33,703 nt of DNA from Oscillibacter sp. (GCA_022791135.1 JAAVYM010000046.1:1-33703); one strand, 5' to 3'. Positions 1-8,563 are shown, counted from the first letter of the stretch. A program made the numbers and translations. The notes: generated by a model not told the origin, from the letters alone.

Positions 1-2198
1 AGGCGTATTCCGCCGGCGGCACTACCATTCTCCGCCTGATCGCCGTCGGCACCGACGAGGCCACCATGGGCAAGCTGAACGACGCCCTGGCTAAGCCCGA
101 GGGCGCTGAGTACACCGACTTTGAAGAGGTCAAGGATCCCGATACTCCCGTGGAGCCTTCTGAGACCATCAAGGCCGAGCTGGACGCCGCTGGCACCACC
201 GTTACTGGCTTCTATTCCTATCAGGGTGATGCCCTTGAGGCCACTCCTCTGACCGAGGCTGAGGTTACGGCTGCTATCGCGGCTGCTTCCGGCCACAAGG
301 TTGTCAGCATCAACATGGAGACGGGCAAGGCTACTCTGGACAACGATGTTGTCGTCAGCTTTGCTACCACCTCCGCCACTGGCACCTACAAGAGCCCCAA
401 CAAGCTCTTCAAGGTGACGGTTACCGGTGTGGGCGACCAGTATGTGAAGAACGGCGGCAAGCTCACTGGCCTGAGCCAGAAGACCATTCCCGCCCTGCTG
501 CCGGAGAAGACCGTTGCCAGCAGCACCGTTGTCGCGATTTCTGAGGCTGGCGAGTCTGCTGTCCTCACGCTGAACAAGGATGTCACCTATGTTCCCGCTG
601 TGAAGTACACGGCTGCTCCGGCCAACCTGACGGTGTATGCGAAGTCCACGGACGCGGATAATACCTCTCCCGTGAGCCTCACTGTGAACACCAGCTATGT
701 CCAGAAGGGCGCGACTCTTCTCATTGTCAACAAGGGCACTGCGAACAAGAGCGTTGCGTTCACCCTGGAGATCAACGGCGTGAAGAGCAGCGAGTCCTTC
801 GATGACAAGGGCGTTTACAACAAGGAGAAGACCTTCACCAACGAGGGCAAGTATGCTACCACTCTGGAGATCAGCGATACCGCCGGGTATGACATTTACC
901 TGAACGGCAAGCTGGTCAAGTCTGGCGTGAAGGCGGATGTTAATGACGACATCGGCGTGAGCCAGGGTGCGACTCTCGTGGTTGCGAAGACTGTCGCGGG
1001 CAAGGAAGTCCTCTCCCTTCCCACGGGCACGAGTAGTGAGATTGGCGGCCACATCTACTACACGGTTGACGCTGCCGATGCTGAGAACGGCAAGATCAAC
1101 CTGTGGGAGGCCTACAGCTTTACGGCCAGTGCCACCAGCAAGTATGTTGCCGCTCCTGAGCTGGAGGATGGCGGCCTGAAGGGCAGCGTCGGCACTTATG
1201 TCAAGGCTGGCGAGAAGATCTATCTGGCTGCTGCCACCAACACTGCTGGTACTGACGTGAGCAAGCTGCTCAAGGTGGCTGAGGCGAGTGCTGATGACCT
1301 GACCCTGGTGCCGGTTACCAAGCCCTCTGCCGAAAAGGTCGGCATCTGGGAGCTGGCTGTTAACGCGAACATTTCGGATGCTTGCTTCGATCTGATTAAT
1401 CTGAGCACCGTGTTTGGCACCCTTGCAGAGAGCCTCTTCGGCGCGGCCAAGGACAACGAGATTGAAAAGGTCGTGACTCTTAGCGCCACCGGCATTACTG
1501 CCGATGACACGGCCACGGCTGAGGTGTATCCCGCCAACAGCAATTTCGTGGTCAAGAAGGTTGTGTGCAGTGAGGACCAGATCGACGTTACGATTGGGTT
1601 CACTGCTATTCCGACGGGAGCTTTCAACCTGATTGTTGATGTGAATGGCGCGGTTTCCTTCAACGCTACTATTACCTATACTGCGCCCACGCACACGCTG
1701 ACGGTTCCTGCTCCCAGTGGTTTTGCTGCTGCGGCTAGCAGCACTCTGCCCTCCTCTGACGATACGGCTGAGGGCGCTGTGGTGACCATCGAGCTGGAGC
1801 AGAGCACTGCTGCTGACCTGGTGTGGGCTGACAAGGTTATCACCACGACGCCCGCCGAGATTCCTGGCAACGGCAGCATCGTCTTCACTCCCGGCGCTAA
1901 TGGCGTTGCGGTGGCTGTGCCCACTGCGAAGGCTGGCGACCTTAACGGAAACGACGGCACTGCGAAGCTGAATGAGCTCAAGGCCGTGACTGTTGCCGAT
2001 GACAAGGAGCTGTACTATAGCGCCGACGGTTCTTCCTGGACTAAGTATGAGGAGGGTACTACTGCTGACGCTGATGTGGCGTCCGCTACCATGTATGGCT
2101 TTGGTGATAAGGCCGTGAAGGCTACCCTGACCATCGAGGTCACCATGGGCACTGCCGACATCAACATCACTGGGATCGCGATTGACCCCAAAGCGTAA
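1..2198 (+). CDS. C-terminal part of a large Ala/Thr/Val-rich surface (S-layer-type) protein, 5' end outside window
   Basis: The reading frame is open from base 3 through the first in-window ATG (66) to TAA at 2196-2198, so 66 is probably not the true start; about 731 residues are visible. The protein is rich in Ala, Thr, Val, Gly and Lys, has almost no Cys and no membrane segment, and consists of repeated beta-rich stretches, as in extracellular Ig-like or S-layer proteins. Codon use is strongly biased (AAG for Lys, GGC for Gly, CTG for Leu, much GCT and ACT), unlike the neighbours. With the very strong terminator this suggests an abundantly made protein. No SLH or Big2 motif is seen in this part; anchoring modules would lie upstream, outside the window. 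Exact family not recognised; surface location is inference from composition. Confidence 0.7.
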   Translation, partial: AYSAGGTTILRLIAVGTDEATMGKLNDALAKPEGAEYTDFEEVKDPDTPVEPSETIKAELDAAGTTVTGFYSYQGDALEATPLTEAEVTAAIAAASGHKVVSINMETGKATLDNDVVVSFATTSATGTYKSPNKLFKVTVTGVGDQYVKNGGKLTGLSQKTIPALLPEKTVASSTVVAISEAGESAVLTLNKDVTYVPAVKYTAAPANLTVYAKSTDADNTSPVSLTVNTSYVQKGATLLIVNKGTANKSVAFTLEINGVKSSESFDDKGVYNKEKTFTNEGKYATTLEISDTAGYDIYLNGKLVKSGVKADVNDDIGVSQGATLVVAKTVAGKEVLSLPTGTSSEIGGHIYYTVDAADAENGKINLWEAYSFTASATSKYVAAPELEDGGLKGSVGTYVKAGEKIYLAAATNTAGTDVSKLLKVAEASADDLTLVPVTKPSAEKVGIWELAVNANISDACFDLINLSTVFGTLAESLFGAAKDNEIEKVVTLSATGITADDTATAEVYPANSNFVVKKVVCSEDQIDVTIGFTAIPTGAFNLIVDVNGAVSFNATITYTAPTHTLTVPAPSGFAAAASSTLPSSDDTAEGAVVTIELEQSTAADLVWADKVITTTPAEIPGNGSIVFTPGANGVAVAVPTAKAGDLNGNDGTAKLNELKAVTVADDKELYYSADGSSWTKYEEGTTADADVASATMYGFGDKAVKATLTIEVTMGTADINITGIAIDPKA

Positions 2199-2236
2199 TT
2201 CCCCCGCAAAGCAAGTTTCCACAGCATAAACCCTGA

Positions 2237-2268
2237 AAAGACGGGACCTTCGGGTCCCGTCTTTCTTT
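2237..2268 (+). terminator. Rho-independent terminator with UUCG loop
   Basis: A perfect 12-bp stem (AAAGACGGGACC with GGTCCCGTCTTT) closed by a TTCG tetraloop and followed by CTTTCT lies 38 bases after the surface-protein stop codon. Confidence 0.93.
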
Positions 2269-2302
2269 CTGCGCCCCGCTTTGCGCCATTTGGAAATCAG
2301 TG

Positions 2303-2331
2303 GTGACAAACTCCAAAACATGTGGTATAAT
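2303..2331 (+). promoter_or_regulatory. Sigma-A promoter of the hybrid histidine kinase
   Basis: A GTGACA -35 (2303-2308) and a perfect TATAAT -10 (2326-2331) are separated by 17 bases. Transcription would start near 2338, so the GTG codons at 2300 and 2303 cannot be the start of the next gene. Confidence 0.85.
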
Positions 2332-2365
2332 ACCCGCATATGAAAACGAGGAGGGCGGTGCAGCC

Positions 2366-4486
2366 ATGCTTGAAAACCACGGATTTATTGAATACCTCCT
2401 CTCTTCCGAGGGCCTTACCGGCCGGGAGGGCCTCACCGCCCAGCAGATCAAGCGCTTTACCGACGAGATGCCCGGCGGCTTTTTTATCTACCGCAACGAC
2501 AACGGCCAGGTGATTTACGCGAACGAGGCCCTGTTCCAGACCTTCGGCTGCGAGACGATGGAGGAGTTCAGGGACCTGACCGGCGGGACCTTTCCGGGCA
2601 TGGTCCACCCCGAGGACCTGGAGGCCGTGGAGAACAGCATCACCGAGCAGATCGTGGCCAGCCGCTATGACCTGGATTATGTGGAATACCGCATCATCCG
2701 CCGGGACGGCGAGATCTGCTGGGTGGAGGATTTCGGCCATTATATCGAGACGGACCATCTGGGCGGCGTGTTTTACGTGTTCCTGGCGGATGTCACGGAC
2801 CAGCGCCGCCGCCGTATGGCGGAGCACACGGCCATTTTGGAAGAGAAGCTGGAAAAAGAGCAGGAGCTTCAGGAACAGGCCGAGCTGAACGCCCAGTTTT
2901 TAGAGCAGATGAACGACGAGCTTGTCCGCCGCCTGGAGCTGATCGAGGGCCTGAGCGCGGATTACGAGATCGTCTTCCACGCGGATCTGGTGGCGGACGT
3001 CATCCAGCCTTACCGGGTCAGCAGCCGGGAGTGCTTCCAGTTTGGCCGGGATTTGCAGGTCCGGCCCTTCCGGGGCTTTGCGGACGCCTATGCGCAGAAG
3101 TGGGTCCACCCGGAGGACCGGGAGGGCTTCCTGGCGGGGCTGGACCCGGAGCAGATCCGGGAGACCCTGGCGGACGCGAAGTCCTTTCATATCAACTACC
3201 GGGTCCTGCGGAACGGGGAGCCGGAGTACGTCCAGGCCCTGATTTCCAACGTCAGCCCGCATTGCGGCGTGACGCAGATCATGTTCGGCTGCCGCACGGT
3301 GGACGAGGAGGTCCGCCGGGAGAAGGAGCGGGCGCAGATGCTGGAAGACGCCCTGCGCCAGGCGAAGCTGGCCGGGAAGGCGCGGAATACGTTCTTGTCC
3401 AATATGTCCCACGATATGCGCACGCCTATGAACGCCATCATGGGCTTCACGGCGCTGGCGCAGCGGCACCTGAACGACCCGGAGCGGCTGAAACGGGACC
3501 TGGAGCGCATCAGCGACTCCAGCACGAAGCTCCTGCGCCTGGTGAACGACGTGCTGGAGCTGAGCTGGCTGGAGTCCGGGCAGGTGCACATTGAGGCGGC
3601 GGCGTGCAGCCTGCCGGAGCTGGCGAAGGAGGTCTGGGAGGAGGTCAGCCCCCACGCTCTGGCGAGGGGGGTGACGCTGCTGCTGGATATGCCGGAACCC
3701 GAGCACGCCTGGGTCCGGTGCGACCGGCCGAAGCTGCGCCAGGCGCTGGTGCGGCTGGCGCTGGGGGCGGTCAAGTGCACCATGAACGAGGGGAAGACGG
3801 TCCTGGCGCTTCGGGAGCGGAGCGCGACCAGGGCTTATGGGTCGTATTACTTTGTGGCGGACTGCCAGGGGCTGGATGGCAGCCTGGACATGGATGTTTT
3901 CGCGCCCTTTGACCGCCAGGAGATCACCCCCGCCGGCGACGCGGGAGGAGCGGATATGGGCCTGTCCATCGTCAAGCACCTGATTGAGCTGATGGGCGGC
4001 GCGATTGAGCTGAGCCTCCAGCCGGAGGGAGTCCGCTTCACCGTGTCGCTGAACCTGCAGCTCCAGGAGGAGGCGGTGGTCCGTGCCGCCGGGTCCCACA
4101 GCGGCGAGAGCCGGGTGCTGGTGGTGGAGGACAACGAGCTGAACCGGGAGATTGCCGTGGATTTGCTGGAGGAGGCGGGCTTCCGGGTGGACACTGCCGC
4201 GGACGGCGCGGAAGCAGTGGAGAAAATAAAAGGCTCCCGGCCGGGGGACTATGCGCTGATTTTGATGGATCTTCGGATGCCGGTGATGGACGGCCACAGC
4301 GCCGCCCGGGCCATCCGGAACCTGGAGGACCCGGAGCTTGCCAAGATTCCCATTGTGGCGCTATCGGCCAACACCTTTGACGAGGACCGGAAGCAGTCCG
4401 CCGAGAGCGGCATGAACGCCCATTTGGCAAAGCCTCTGGAAGTGGACCGTCTGCTGGAGCTGATTTCCGGAATCACGGGATTATAA
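2366..4486 (+). CDS. Hybrid sensor histidine kinase / response regulator with two PAS domains
   Basis: A 706-residue soluble protein with no signal peptide or membrane segment. The ATG at 2366 is chosen because AGGAGGG (2349-2355) sits 10 bases upstream and the promoter excludes longer starts. Order: PAS 1 (about 35-145, with MVHPED), linker coiled coil (150-190), PAS 2 (about 195-310, with WVHPED), HisKA with MSHDMRTPMNA (phosphoacceptor His349), ATPase domain (about 445-565), and a C-terminal receiver (about 583-703) with acidic pocket VVEDN, phospho-Asp635 in LMDLRMP and Lys689 in AKP. The ATPase domain looks damaged: the N-box Asn is replaced by Gly467 (LALGAVK), the G1 box is DCQGLDG, and the G2 box is GGADMGL. 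It may be a poor kinase, or a phosphatase or scaffold. Signal and partner unknown; it stands alone. Confidence 0.88.
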   Translation: MLENHGFIEYLLSSEGLTGREGLTAQQIKRFTDEMPGGFFIYRNDNGQVIYANEALFQTFGCETMEEFRDLTGGTFPGMVHPEDLEAVENSITEQIVASRYDLDYVEYRIIRRDGEICWVEDFGHYIETDHLGGVFYVFLADVTDQRRRRMAEHTAILEEKLEKEQELQEQAELNAQFLEQMNDELVRRLELIEGLSADYEIVFHADLVADVIQPYRVSSRECFQFGRDLQVRPFRGFADAYAQKWVHPEDREGFLAGLDPEQIRETLADAKSFHINYRVLRNGEPEYVQALISNVSPHCGVTQIMFGCRTVDEEVRREKERAQMLEDALRQAKLAGKARNTFLSNMSHDMRTPMNAIMGFTALAQRHLNDPERLKRDLERISDSSTKLLRLVNDVLELSWLESGQVHIEAAACSLPELAKEVWEEVSPHALARGVTLLLDMPEPEHAWVRCDRPKLRQALVRLALGAVKCTMNEGKTVLALRERSATRAYGSYYFVADCQGLDGSLDMDVFAPFDRQEITPAGDAGGADMGLSIVKHLIELMGGAIELSLQPEGVRFTVSLNLQLQEEAVVRAAGSHSGESRVLVVEDNELNREIAVDLLEEAGFRVDTAADGAEAVEKIKGSRPGDYALILMDLRMPVMDGHSAARAIRNLEDPELAKIPIVALSANTFDEDRKQSAESGMNAHLAKPLEVDRLLELISGITGL

Positions 4487-4493
4487 AAGTTCG

Positions 4494-4532
4494 AAAAAAA
4501 CAGGGCCGCCGTGAATCCTCACGGCGGCCCTG
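4494..4532 (-). terminator. Rho-independent terminator between convergent genes
   Basis: A perfect 14-bp stem (4501-4514 with 4519-4532) has a 4-base loop. On the minus strand it is followed by a run of T (plus 4494-4500 is all A), so it mainly ends the 4534-5328 gene. On the plus strand it lies just after the kinase but has no good T tract. Confidence 0.88.
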
Positions 4533-4533
4533 T

Positions 4534-5328
4534 TCAGCCGGGGGCGCGTTTTCCGCTGCGCCAGGGGGCAAAGAGCTTCGGGGCAATGTCCCGGACCTCC
4601 GGCCACATGAAGAAGGCGGCGGAAAAGCCCATGCCCGCCCCCAGGCGGAGCTTTTGGTTCAGCGTGTCGGCGTCGTCGAAGAGGACGAAATGGGCCTCGC
4701 CCCGCTGGGTGTAGGTGAAGTAGCGAGCGCAGAGGTCCTGGGAGAAGAAGACGGCGGGGGACTCCCGCTCCATCAGCTCTGCAAGGGCCTCACCGGTGAG
4801 GGGGTCGCCCTCCCCGGAGCGGGCGGGAAGGCGGAAGTCCATCCGCAGCCGCTGCACATCCAGGGCCAGACGGTCAGCTCCGCCGGCCTGGGACACGGCG
4901 TCTTGAAGGTACTGGGAGAAGCTGCCGCCGGAAATGGCGGTGCAAAGCAGGACCGTGGCCGAGGGAGCGGCGGCGGCATAGCTCTCCGGGAGATACAGCG
5001 CCCGCCGGGAGGCGGACAGGGCCGGGGCCAGAGCGGAGACGAAGGCGGTCCGGTCCCGCCGGGGTGCTTCCTCAAAATCCAGGAGGACTCCGGCGTAGTT
5101 CCGCCGCCCGCACTCCCGCAAAACCGCGTCCCGGAGGGACTCCGGGCTGTCGATAAACGGAGCGCCGCAGTCGCTGACGGACAGCAGCCCTCCCTTGGTC
5201 TGCAAAAGCAGGTTCTGCCGCAGCAGCGACGAGCCGGGGCCGATGCGATAGGCCACATGGGCCAGGTTCCGGCAGTGGCTCTGGGCATCCTGGGACGCTT
5301 CCGGCGTCGCGGCCAGGTAAATTTGCAA
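4534..5328 (-). CDS. GH18-like TIM-barrel protein, function unknown
   Basis: 264 residues starting at a TTG codon, with GGGGGAG about 6 bases upstream. No signal peptide is seen, so it is probably cytoplasmic. The segment YAGVLLDFEEAP (about 88-99) resembles the beta-4 strand of family 18 glycosidases, where a DxxDxE motif carries the catalytic acid; here the pattern is DFEE, so the match is partial. The C-terminal FSAAFFMWPEV fits the last barrel strand and its aromatic residue in the same fold. Such proteins occur as spore-cortex or peptidoglycan-related hydrolases, but here the activity is uncertain and the protein is short for the family (usually above 300). Divergent to yqeG, convergent to the kinase. 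Confidence 0.55.
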   Translation of the reverse strand: MQIYLAATPEASQDAQSHCRNLAHVAYRIGPGSSLLRQNLLLQTKGGLLSVSDCGAPFIDSPESLRDAVLRECGRRNYAGVLLDFEEAPRRDRTAFVSALAPALSASRRALYLPESYAAAAPSATVLLCTAISGGSFSQYLQDAVSQAGGADRLALDVQRLRMDFRLPARSGEGDPLTGEALAELMERESPAVFFSQDLCARYFTYTQRGEAHFVLFDDADTLNQKLRLGAGMGFSAAFFMWPEVRDIAPKLFAPWRSGKRAPG

Positions 5329-5341
5329 ATTCCTCTCCCCC

Positions 5342-5370
5342 TTGCGTCTGGGTCTGAAAACTGGTATACT
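5342..5370 (+). promoter_or_regulatory. Sigma-A promoter of yqeG
   Basis: TTGCGT (5342-5347) and TATACT (5365-5370) with a 17-base spacer, about 50 bases before the ATG. The -35 lies just upstream of the divergent gene's start codon. Confidence 0.75.
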
Positions 5371-5423
5371 ATTAAAGTAATGAAACAGACTCTAAAAAAT
5401 TTTATGCGAGGAGGACGGCGGCT

Positions 5424-5939
5424 ATGCCCTTTTCCCTGATTCCACAGCGCCTCTTTGCCTGCTACCAGGAGATTACGCCGGAGCTGCTGCGCCGGGCAGG
5501 GGTGACGCTGCTGCTCAGCGATTTGGACTTCACCTTGGCACCCAAATCTGTCCGGCGTCCGGACCCGGCCCTGCGGGCCTGGATCAAGACGATGGAGGAG
5601 GCGGGGATTCAGGTGATGATCGTGTCCAACAATCGCTCCGGGAGCCGGGTGATGGAGTTTTGCGGGGACTTGGGGATTCCCTACCAGGGACGGGCCGGAA
5701 AGCCGTCTACAAAAGGGCTGCGGGCTGCCATGGCTCGGGCGGGGGCGGACCGCGCCCAGACCGCCATGCTGGGCGACAAGCTGCTGACAGACATGCTGGC
5801 AGCCAACCGGGCGGGGGTGCTGGCACTGATGGTGGAGCCGCTAGGTGGGGCCGTGACTGTGTGGCAGAAGGTACTTCACGGACTGCAAAGGCCCTTTAAG
5901 GCGGCCTGCCGGAGGCGAAACCAAAATATTTTTGGATGA
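5424..5939 (+). CDS. yqeG: YqeG family HAD IIIA-type phosphatase
   Basis: 171 residues, close to the family's usual 170-175. The start ATG has AGGAGG (5409-5414) 9 bases upstream. HAD motifs are in order: motif I DLDFTL (about residues 33-38; DxDxT nucleophile and acid), motif II VSNNRSG (about 69), and motif III/IV GKPSTKG with MLGDKLLTD (about 112-120). YqeG proteins are small cytosolic HAD phosphatases, usually next to shikimate, ribosome-assembly or GTPase (yqeH) genes in Bacillota; the in vivo substrate is not established here. In this window it is a single gene with its own promoter, followed by efp with a separate promoter. Confidence 0.85.
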   Translation: MPFSLIPQRLFACYQEITPELLRRAGVTLLLSDLDFTLAPKSVRRPDPALRAWIKTMEEAGIQVMIVSNNRSGSRVMEFCGDLGIPYQGRAGKPSTKGLRAAMARAGADRAQTAMLGDKLLTDMLAANRAGVLALMVEPLGGAVTVWQKVLHGLQRPFKAACRRRNQNIFG

Positions 5940-5963
5940 CCCGGCTCAATTGCGGAAAAATAC

Positions 5964-5992
5964 TTGCAATGCGGCGCGACATGGGATAAAAT
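5964..5992 (+). promoter_or_regulatory. Sigma-A promoter of efp
   Basis: TTGCAA (5964-5969) and TAAAAT (5987-5992) with a 17-base spacer. It gives a leader of about 85 bases before the efp ATG. Confidence 0.78.
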
Positions 5993-6084
5993 AACTACGG
6001 CTATGATGGAAGAACCATGAAAAGAGAGAAAATGCCCTCCCGCAGGTCGTTTTCTCGGATAAAGATTTGTGAGGAGGATTTATT

Positions 6085-6654
6085 ATGCCAACAATTTCTG
6101 CCGGCGAGTTCCGGAAGGGTATGATTTTCGAGATGGAGGGCAAGCCGATGCTGGTGGTGGATTTCCAGCACGTCAAGCCCGGCAAGGGCGCTGCCTTCGT
6201 GCGCACTAAGTATAAGAACGTCATCACCGGAGCTATCCGTGAGGAGTCCTTTAACCCGACTGCCAAGTTCGAGCAGGCCAGCGTGGAGCGCAAGGACGCC
6301 GAGTACAGCTACAACGACGGTGATTTGTATTACTTCATGGACCCCGAGACCTACGATATGGCTCCCCTGAACCGGGACGTGCTGGGCGATGCCTTTAAGT
6401 TCATGAAGGAGAACACTGTGTGCAAGCTGGTGAGCTATAAGGGCAGCGTGTTCACGGTGGAGGTCCCCAACTTCATGGACCTGGTAGTCACCGAGACCGA
6501 ACCCGGCGTGAAGGGCGATACCGCCACCAACGTCACCAAGAAGGCTACGCTGGAGACCGGCGCCGTGATTCAGGTGCCGCTGTTCATCAACGAAGGCGAG
6601 AAGATCCAGGTCGACACCCGGACGGGCGAGTACCTGGGCCGGTGCAAGGAGTAA
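6085..6654 (+). CDS. efp: Elongation factor P
   Basis: 189 residues, full length for the family. Start ATG with AGGAGG (6072-6077). EF-P binds between the P and E sites and relieves ribosome stalling at consecutive prolines. The KOW-like domain I (about 1-65) contains the tip loop KPGKGAAF, with Lys34 at the position that is post-translationally modified in many bacteria. The two OB-type domains follow, ending in the conserved signature around [19 protein letters not shown]. No modification enzymes are in the window. A GC-rich hairpin follows the stop. Confidence 0.97.
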   Translation: MPTISAGEFRKGMIFEMEGKPMLVVDFQHVKPGKGAAFVRTKYKNVITGAIREESFNPTAKFEQASVERKDAEYSYNDGDLYYFMDPETYDMAPLNRDVLGDAFKFMKENTVCKLVSYKGSVFTVEVPNFMDLVVTETEPGVKGDTATNVTKKATLETGAVIQVPLFINEGEKIQVDTRTGEYLGRCKE

Positions 6655-6660
6655 CGCAAG

Positions 6661-6687
6661 CAAAGGGGGGACGCCGTCCCCCCTTTG
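6661..6687 (+). terminator. Hairpin after efp, weak T tract
   Basis: A 12-bp perfect stem (CAAAGGGGGGAC with GTCCCCCCTTTG) with a GCC loop begins 6 bases after the efp stop. There is no real T run afterwards, so it may only partly terminate or may protect the mRNA 3' end. Confidence 0.6.
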
Positions 6688-6750
6688 GATTCCCCCGGGG
6701 TTTGGTTTGGAAGTAATTTTGCTATTCTATTGATAAAGGAGGTTTTTACG

Positions 6751-7179
6751 ATGGAAATTACCGAGAAGGTTGCGTATCTGAAGGGTCTGGCGGAAGGCAT
6801 GGAGCTGGACACCGAAAAAAAGGAGGGCAAGCTTCTGTCCGCCATCATTGACGTGCTGGAGGACATCGCCCTGGAGCTGGTGGATATGCAGGAGGCTCAG
6901 GAGGAACTGGGCGACGGCCTGGACGCCGTCAGCGACGACCTGGAGGACGTGGAGGATCTGCTCTTCGGCGAAGAGGACGACGAAGAAGACGAGTATGAGC
7001 TGGATGACTTGGGGGAGGACGAAGACTGCTATGCCACCACCTGCCCCACCTGCGAGGAGACCATCTATTTCGACGAGTCCGTTCTGGAGGACGGCCAGGT
7101 GATCTGCCCGAACTGCGGCGAGAAGCTGGAGTTTGACCTGGAGAGCCTGGACAACGAAGAGGAAGACGGTGAGGAATAA
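6751..7179 (+). CDS. CD1247 N-terminal-domain type acidic protein with C-terminal zinc ribbon
   Basis: 142 residues from the ATG at 6751, which has AAAGGAGG (6735-6742) 8 bases upstream; an in-frame ATG at 6685 has no such site. The N-terminal 60 residues form a helical domain (VAYLKGLAEGMELD...GKLLSAIIDVLEDIALEL) shared by a conserved but uncharacterised family in Clostridia, often found near efp as here. A highly acidic linker (runs of Glu and Asp, about 70-95) follows, then a zinc ribbon with CPTC and CPNC pairs (about 99-125). It is probably a small cytosolic protein in which the ribbon binds zinc. The acidic stretch resembles that of RNA-polymerase delta-like proteins but there is no homology to claim. 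Function unknown. Confidence 0.8.
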   Translation: MEITEKVAYLKGLAEGMELDTEKKEGKLLSAIIDVLEDIALELVDMQEAQEELGDGLDAVSDDLEDVEDLLFGEEDDEEDEYELDDLGEDEDCYATTCPTCEETIYFDESVLEDGQVICPNCGEKLEFDLESLDNEEEDGEE

Positions 7180-7213
7180 GCCGGTATCACTTCTGGCAGA
7201 GGCATAGGACGAA

Positions 7214-7246
7214 GGCCGGACGCCAAACGGCGTCCGGTCCATTTTT
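7214..7246 (+). terminator. Rho-independent terminator
   Basis: A 9-bp stem CCGGACGCC/GGCGTCCGG with loop AAAC, then TCCATTTTTA. It ends the zinc-ribbon gene. Confidence 0.85.
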
Positions 7247-7319
7247 ACATTGCCACCGAAAAAAATGCCGGGTCTGCGATGGGGAAGCCTTCCGCCGCCC
7301 GGTAAGAGGAGGAAATGCC

Positions 7320-7592
7320 ATGTCCACACCCGAAAACGCCAAGGGACCTGGTAATCCCAGGGCCCGCGCCAGCCTGTATGGCATGGGCGCGCTGTATCTG
7401 GCCTATCTGTATTATAAAATTGCGGCGCCCTTTCTCACCGGGGACCCCTACGGGCCGACGGGATTACAGTTCGCAATGGGGACGGTAATCCTGGGCGGCG
7501 GAGCCGTGGCAGTGGGCGCGTTGGCCTGGAGGCAGTACAAGGCTCCCCTGCCGGAGGAAGAGGACGGCGGGGAAGAAGATGGCGAGGAATGA
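7320..7592 (+). CDS. Small membrane protein with acidic C-terminal tail
   Basis: 90 residues, ATG with AGGAGG (7307-7312) 7 bases upstream. Two hydrophobic segments are visible: about 20-40 (YGMGALYLAYLYYKIAAPF) and 50-68 (FAMGTVILGGGAVAVGALAW), so it is probably a two-pass inner-membrane protein. The last dozen or so residues are mostly Glu, Asp and Gly. It lies between two terminators, so it is transcribed alone or by read-through. I do not recognise a family; it resembles other small uncharacterised Oscillospiraceae membrane proteins only in general form. Confidence 0.7.
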   Translation: MSTPENAKGPGNPRARASLYGMGALYLAYLYYKIAAPFLTGDPYGPTGLQFAMGTVILGGGAVAVGALAWRQYKAPLPEEEDGGEEDGEE

Positions 7593-7597
7593 AACAG

Positions 7598-7640
7598 GAG
7601 TCAGAAACGGACGGAGCGTCCGCTTCTGACTCTTTTGTTT
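7598..7640 (+). terminator. Rho-independent terminator between convergent genes
   Basis: GAGTCAGAA pairs with TTCTGACTC (7598-7606 with 7624-7632). After one mismatch, CGGAC pairs with GTCCG, and the loop is GGAGC. TTTTGTTTT follows on the plus strand. Confidence 0.9.
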
Positions 7641-7644
7641 TGCG

Positions 7645-8553
7645 TCATTCGGCGTTTTGCGGAAAGTGGAGGCGCAGAAGGCGGGACATGTCCTCCGGCA
7701 AAGGAGCTGCCAACTCCAGGCGCTCTCCGGTAACAGGATGAACCAACGTCAGCGCGTAAGAATGCAAGGCCGGACGGGAAATCAGGGCCGGGTCCTCCGT
7801 GCCGTAGAGCCAGTCCCCCGCCAGGGGACAGCCCAGGTGAGCCATATGGACCCGGAGCTGGTGGGTGCGGCCCGTTTCGGGCAGAAGGGTCAGCAGGGAC
7901 AAGCCGTCCCCCCTGGCGAGAAGCCGGTAGTGAGAGACGGCGGGAAGGCCGTCGGGACGGACCCTCCGGGCTACGGTGGAGCTTTCGTCCCGGCCGATGG
8001 GGGCGTCCACCGTGCCTTGCCCCGGAACAGGACAGCCCACGCAAACGGCCCGATACTCCCGGCGGAAGTCCGCTGTGTGGAGCTGGCGGCGGAGAAGGTC
8101 ATGGATATAGCCGCTCTTGGCCACCACCATTAAACCGGTGGTGCCCTTGTCCAGGCGGTTCACCGGGTGGAAAATGAAATCCGCGCCCCGGCTCCAGGCC
8201 AAGGCCCCCGCCACGGTGGGCGTATCCGGCAGGAAGTTAGAGGCATGGGCCGTCATGCCCGGGGGCTTGTCGGCAACCAGGAGATGCTCGTCCTCCCAGA
8301 CCACCGGCAAGGGCCAGTTGCCCGGCGTGATGGTCGTTTTGGGCGGACGGCGGTCTTCGGTTTCCACCGTCAGCACATCCCCGGCCCGGAGAACGTGGGG
8401 CGTGTGAACGGGAACGCCGTTGACCAGGATGCAGGGGCCTCCGTGGGCCAGGCGGGAGACGGCGTGGGAGGAGAAGCGGAGTCTAGAGCGGAGAATGTGC
8501 CGGACGGTGGCGCCGTCCTCCTCCGGAGGGATGACGCGGGTCAAAATCGCCAT
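7645..8553 (-). CDS. RluA family 23S rRNA/tRNA pseudouridine synthase
   Basis: 302 residues, usual family length. The N-terminal 70 residues look like an S4-type RNA-binding domain (HAVSRLAHGGPCILVNG, then RAGDVLTVE). The catalytic domain has NRLDKGTTGLMVVAKS (about 130-145), in which the Asp of RLD is the nucleophile for uridine isomerisation. The conserved PETGRTHQLRVHMAHLGCPL is near 223-242. It starts 10 bases after the stop of the upstream kinase pseudogene, so it probably belongs to the same transcript. Subfamily (RluD-like or other) and target uridine cannot be decided from this sequence alone. Confidence 0.93.
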   Translation of the reverse strand: MAILTRVIPPEEDGATVRHILRSRLRFSSHAVSRLAHGGPCILVNGVPVHTPHVLRAGDVLTVETEDRRPPKTTITPGNWPLPVVWEDEHLLVADKPPGMTAHASNFLPDTPTVAGALAWSRGADFIFHPVNRLDKGTTGLMVVAKSGYIHDLLRRQLHTADFRREYRAVCVGCPVPGQGTVDAPIGRDESSTVARRVRPDGLPAVSHYRLLARGDGLSLLTLLPETGRTHQLRVHMAHLGCPLAGDWLYGTEDPALISRPALHSYALTLVHPVTGERLELAAPLPEDMSRLLRLHFPQNAE

Positions 8554-8563
8554 GGTGCGCCCC

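Noticed and set aside
2300-2365. GTG start of the hybrid kinase at 2300
   Set aside because: It lies upstream of the -35/-10 elements of the gene's own promoter and has no ribosome binding site; ATG 2366 has AGGAGGG.
2900-4297. 465-residue minus-strand frame opposite the hybrid kinase
   Set aside because: Low-complexity, His/Gln/Arg/Pro-rich shadow of a GC-rich gene; no motif and no start signal.
7140-7592. Shared EEDGEE C-termini of the zinc-ribbon protein and the small membrane protein as evidence of duplication
   Set aside because: The rest of the proteins is unrelated, codons differ, and acidic tails arise easily.
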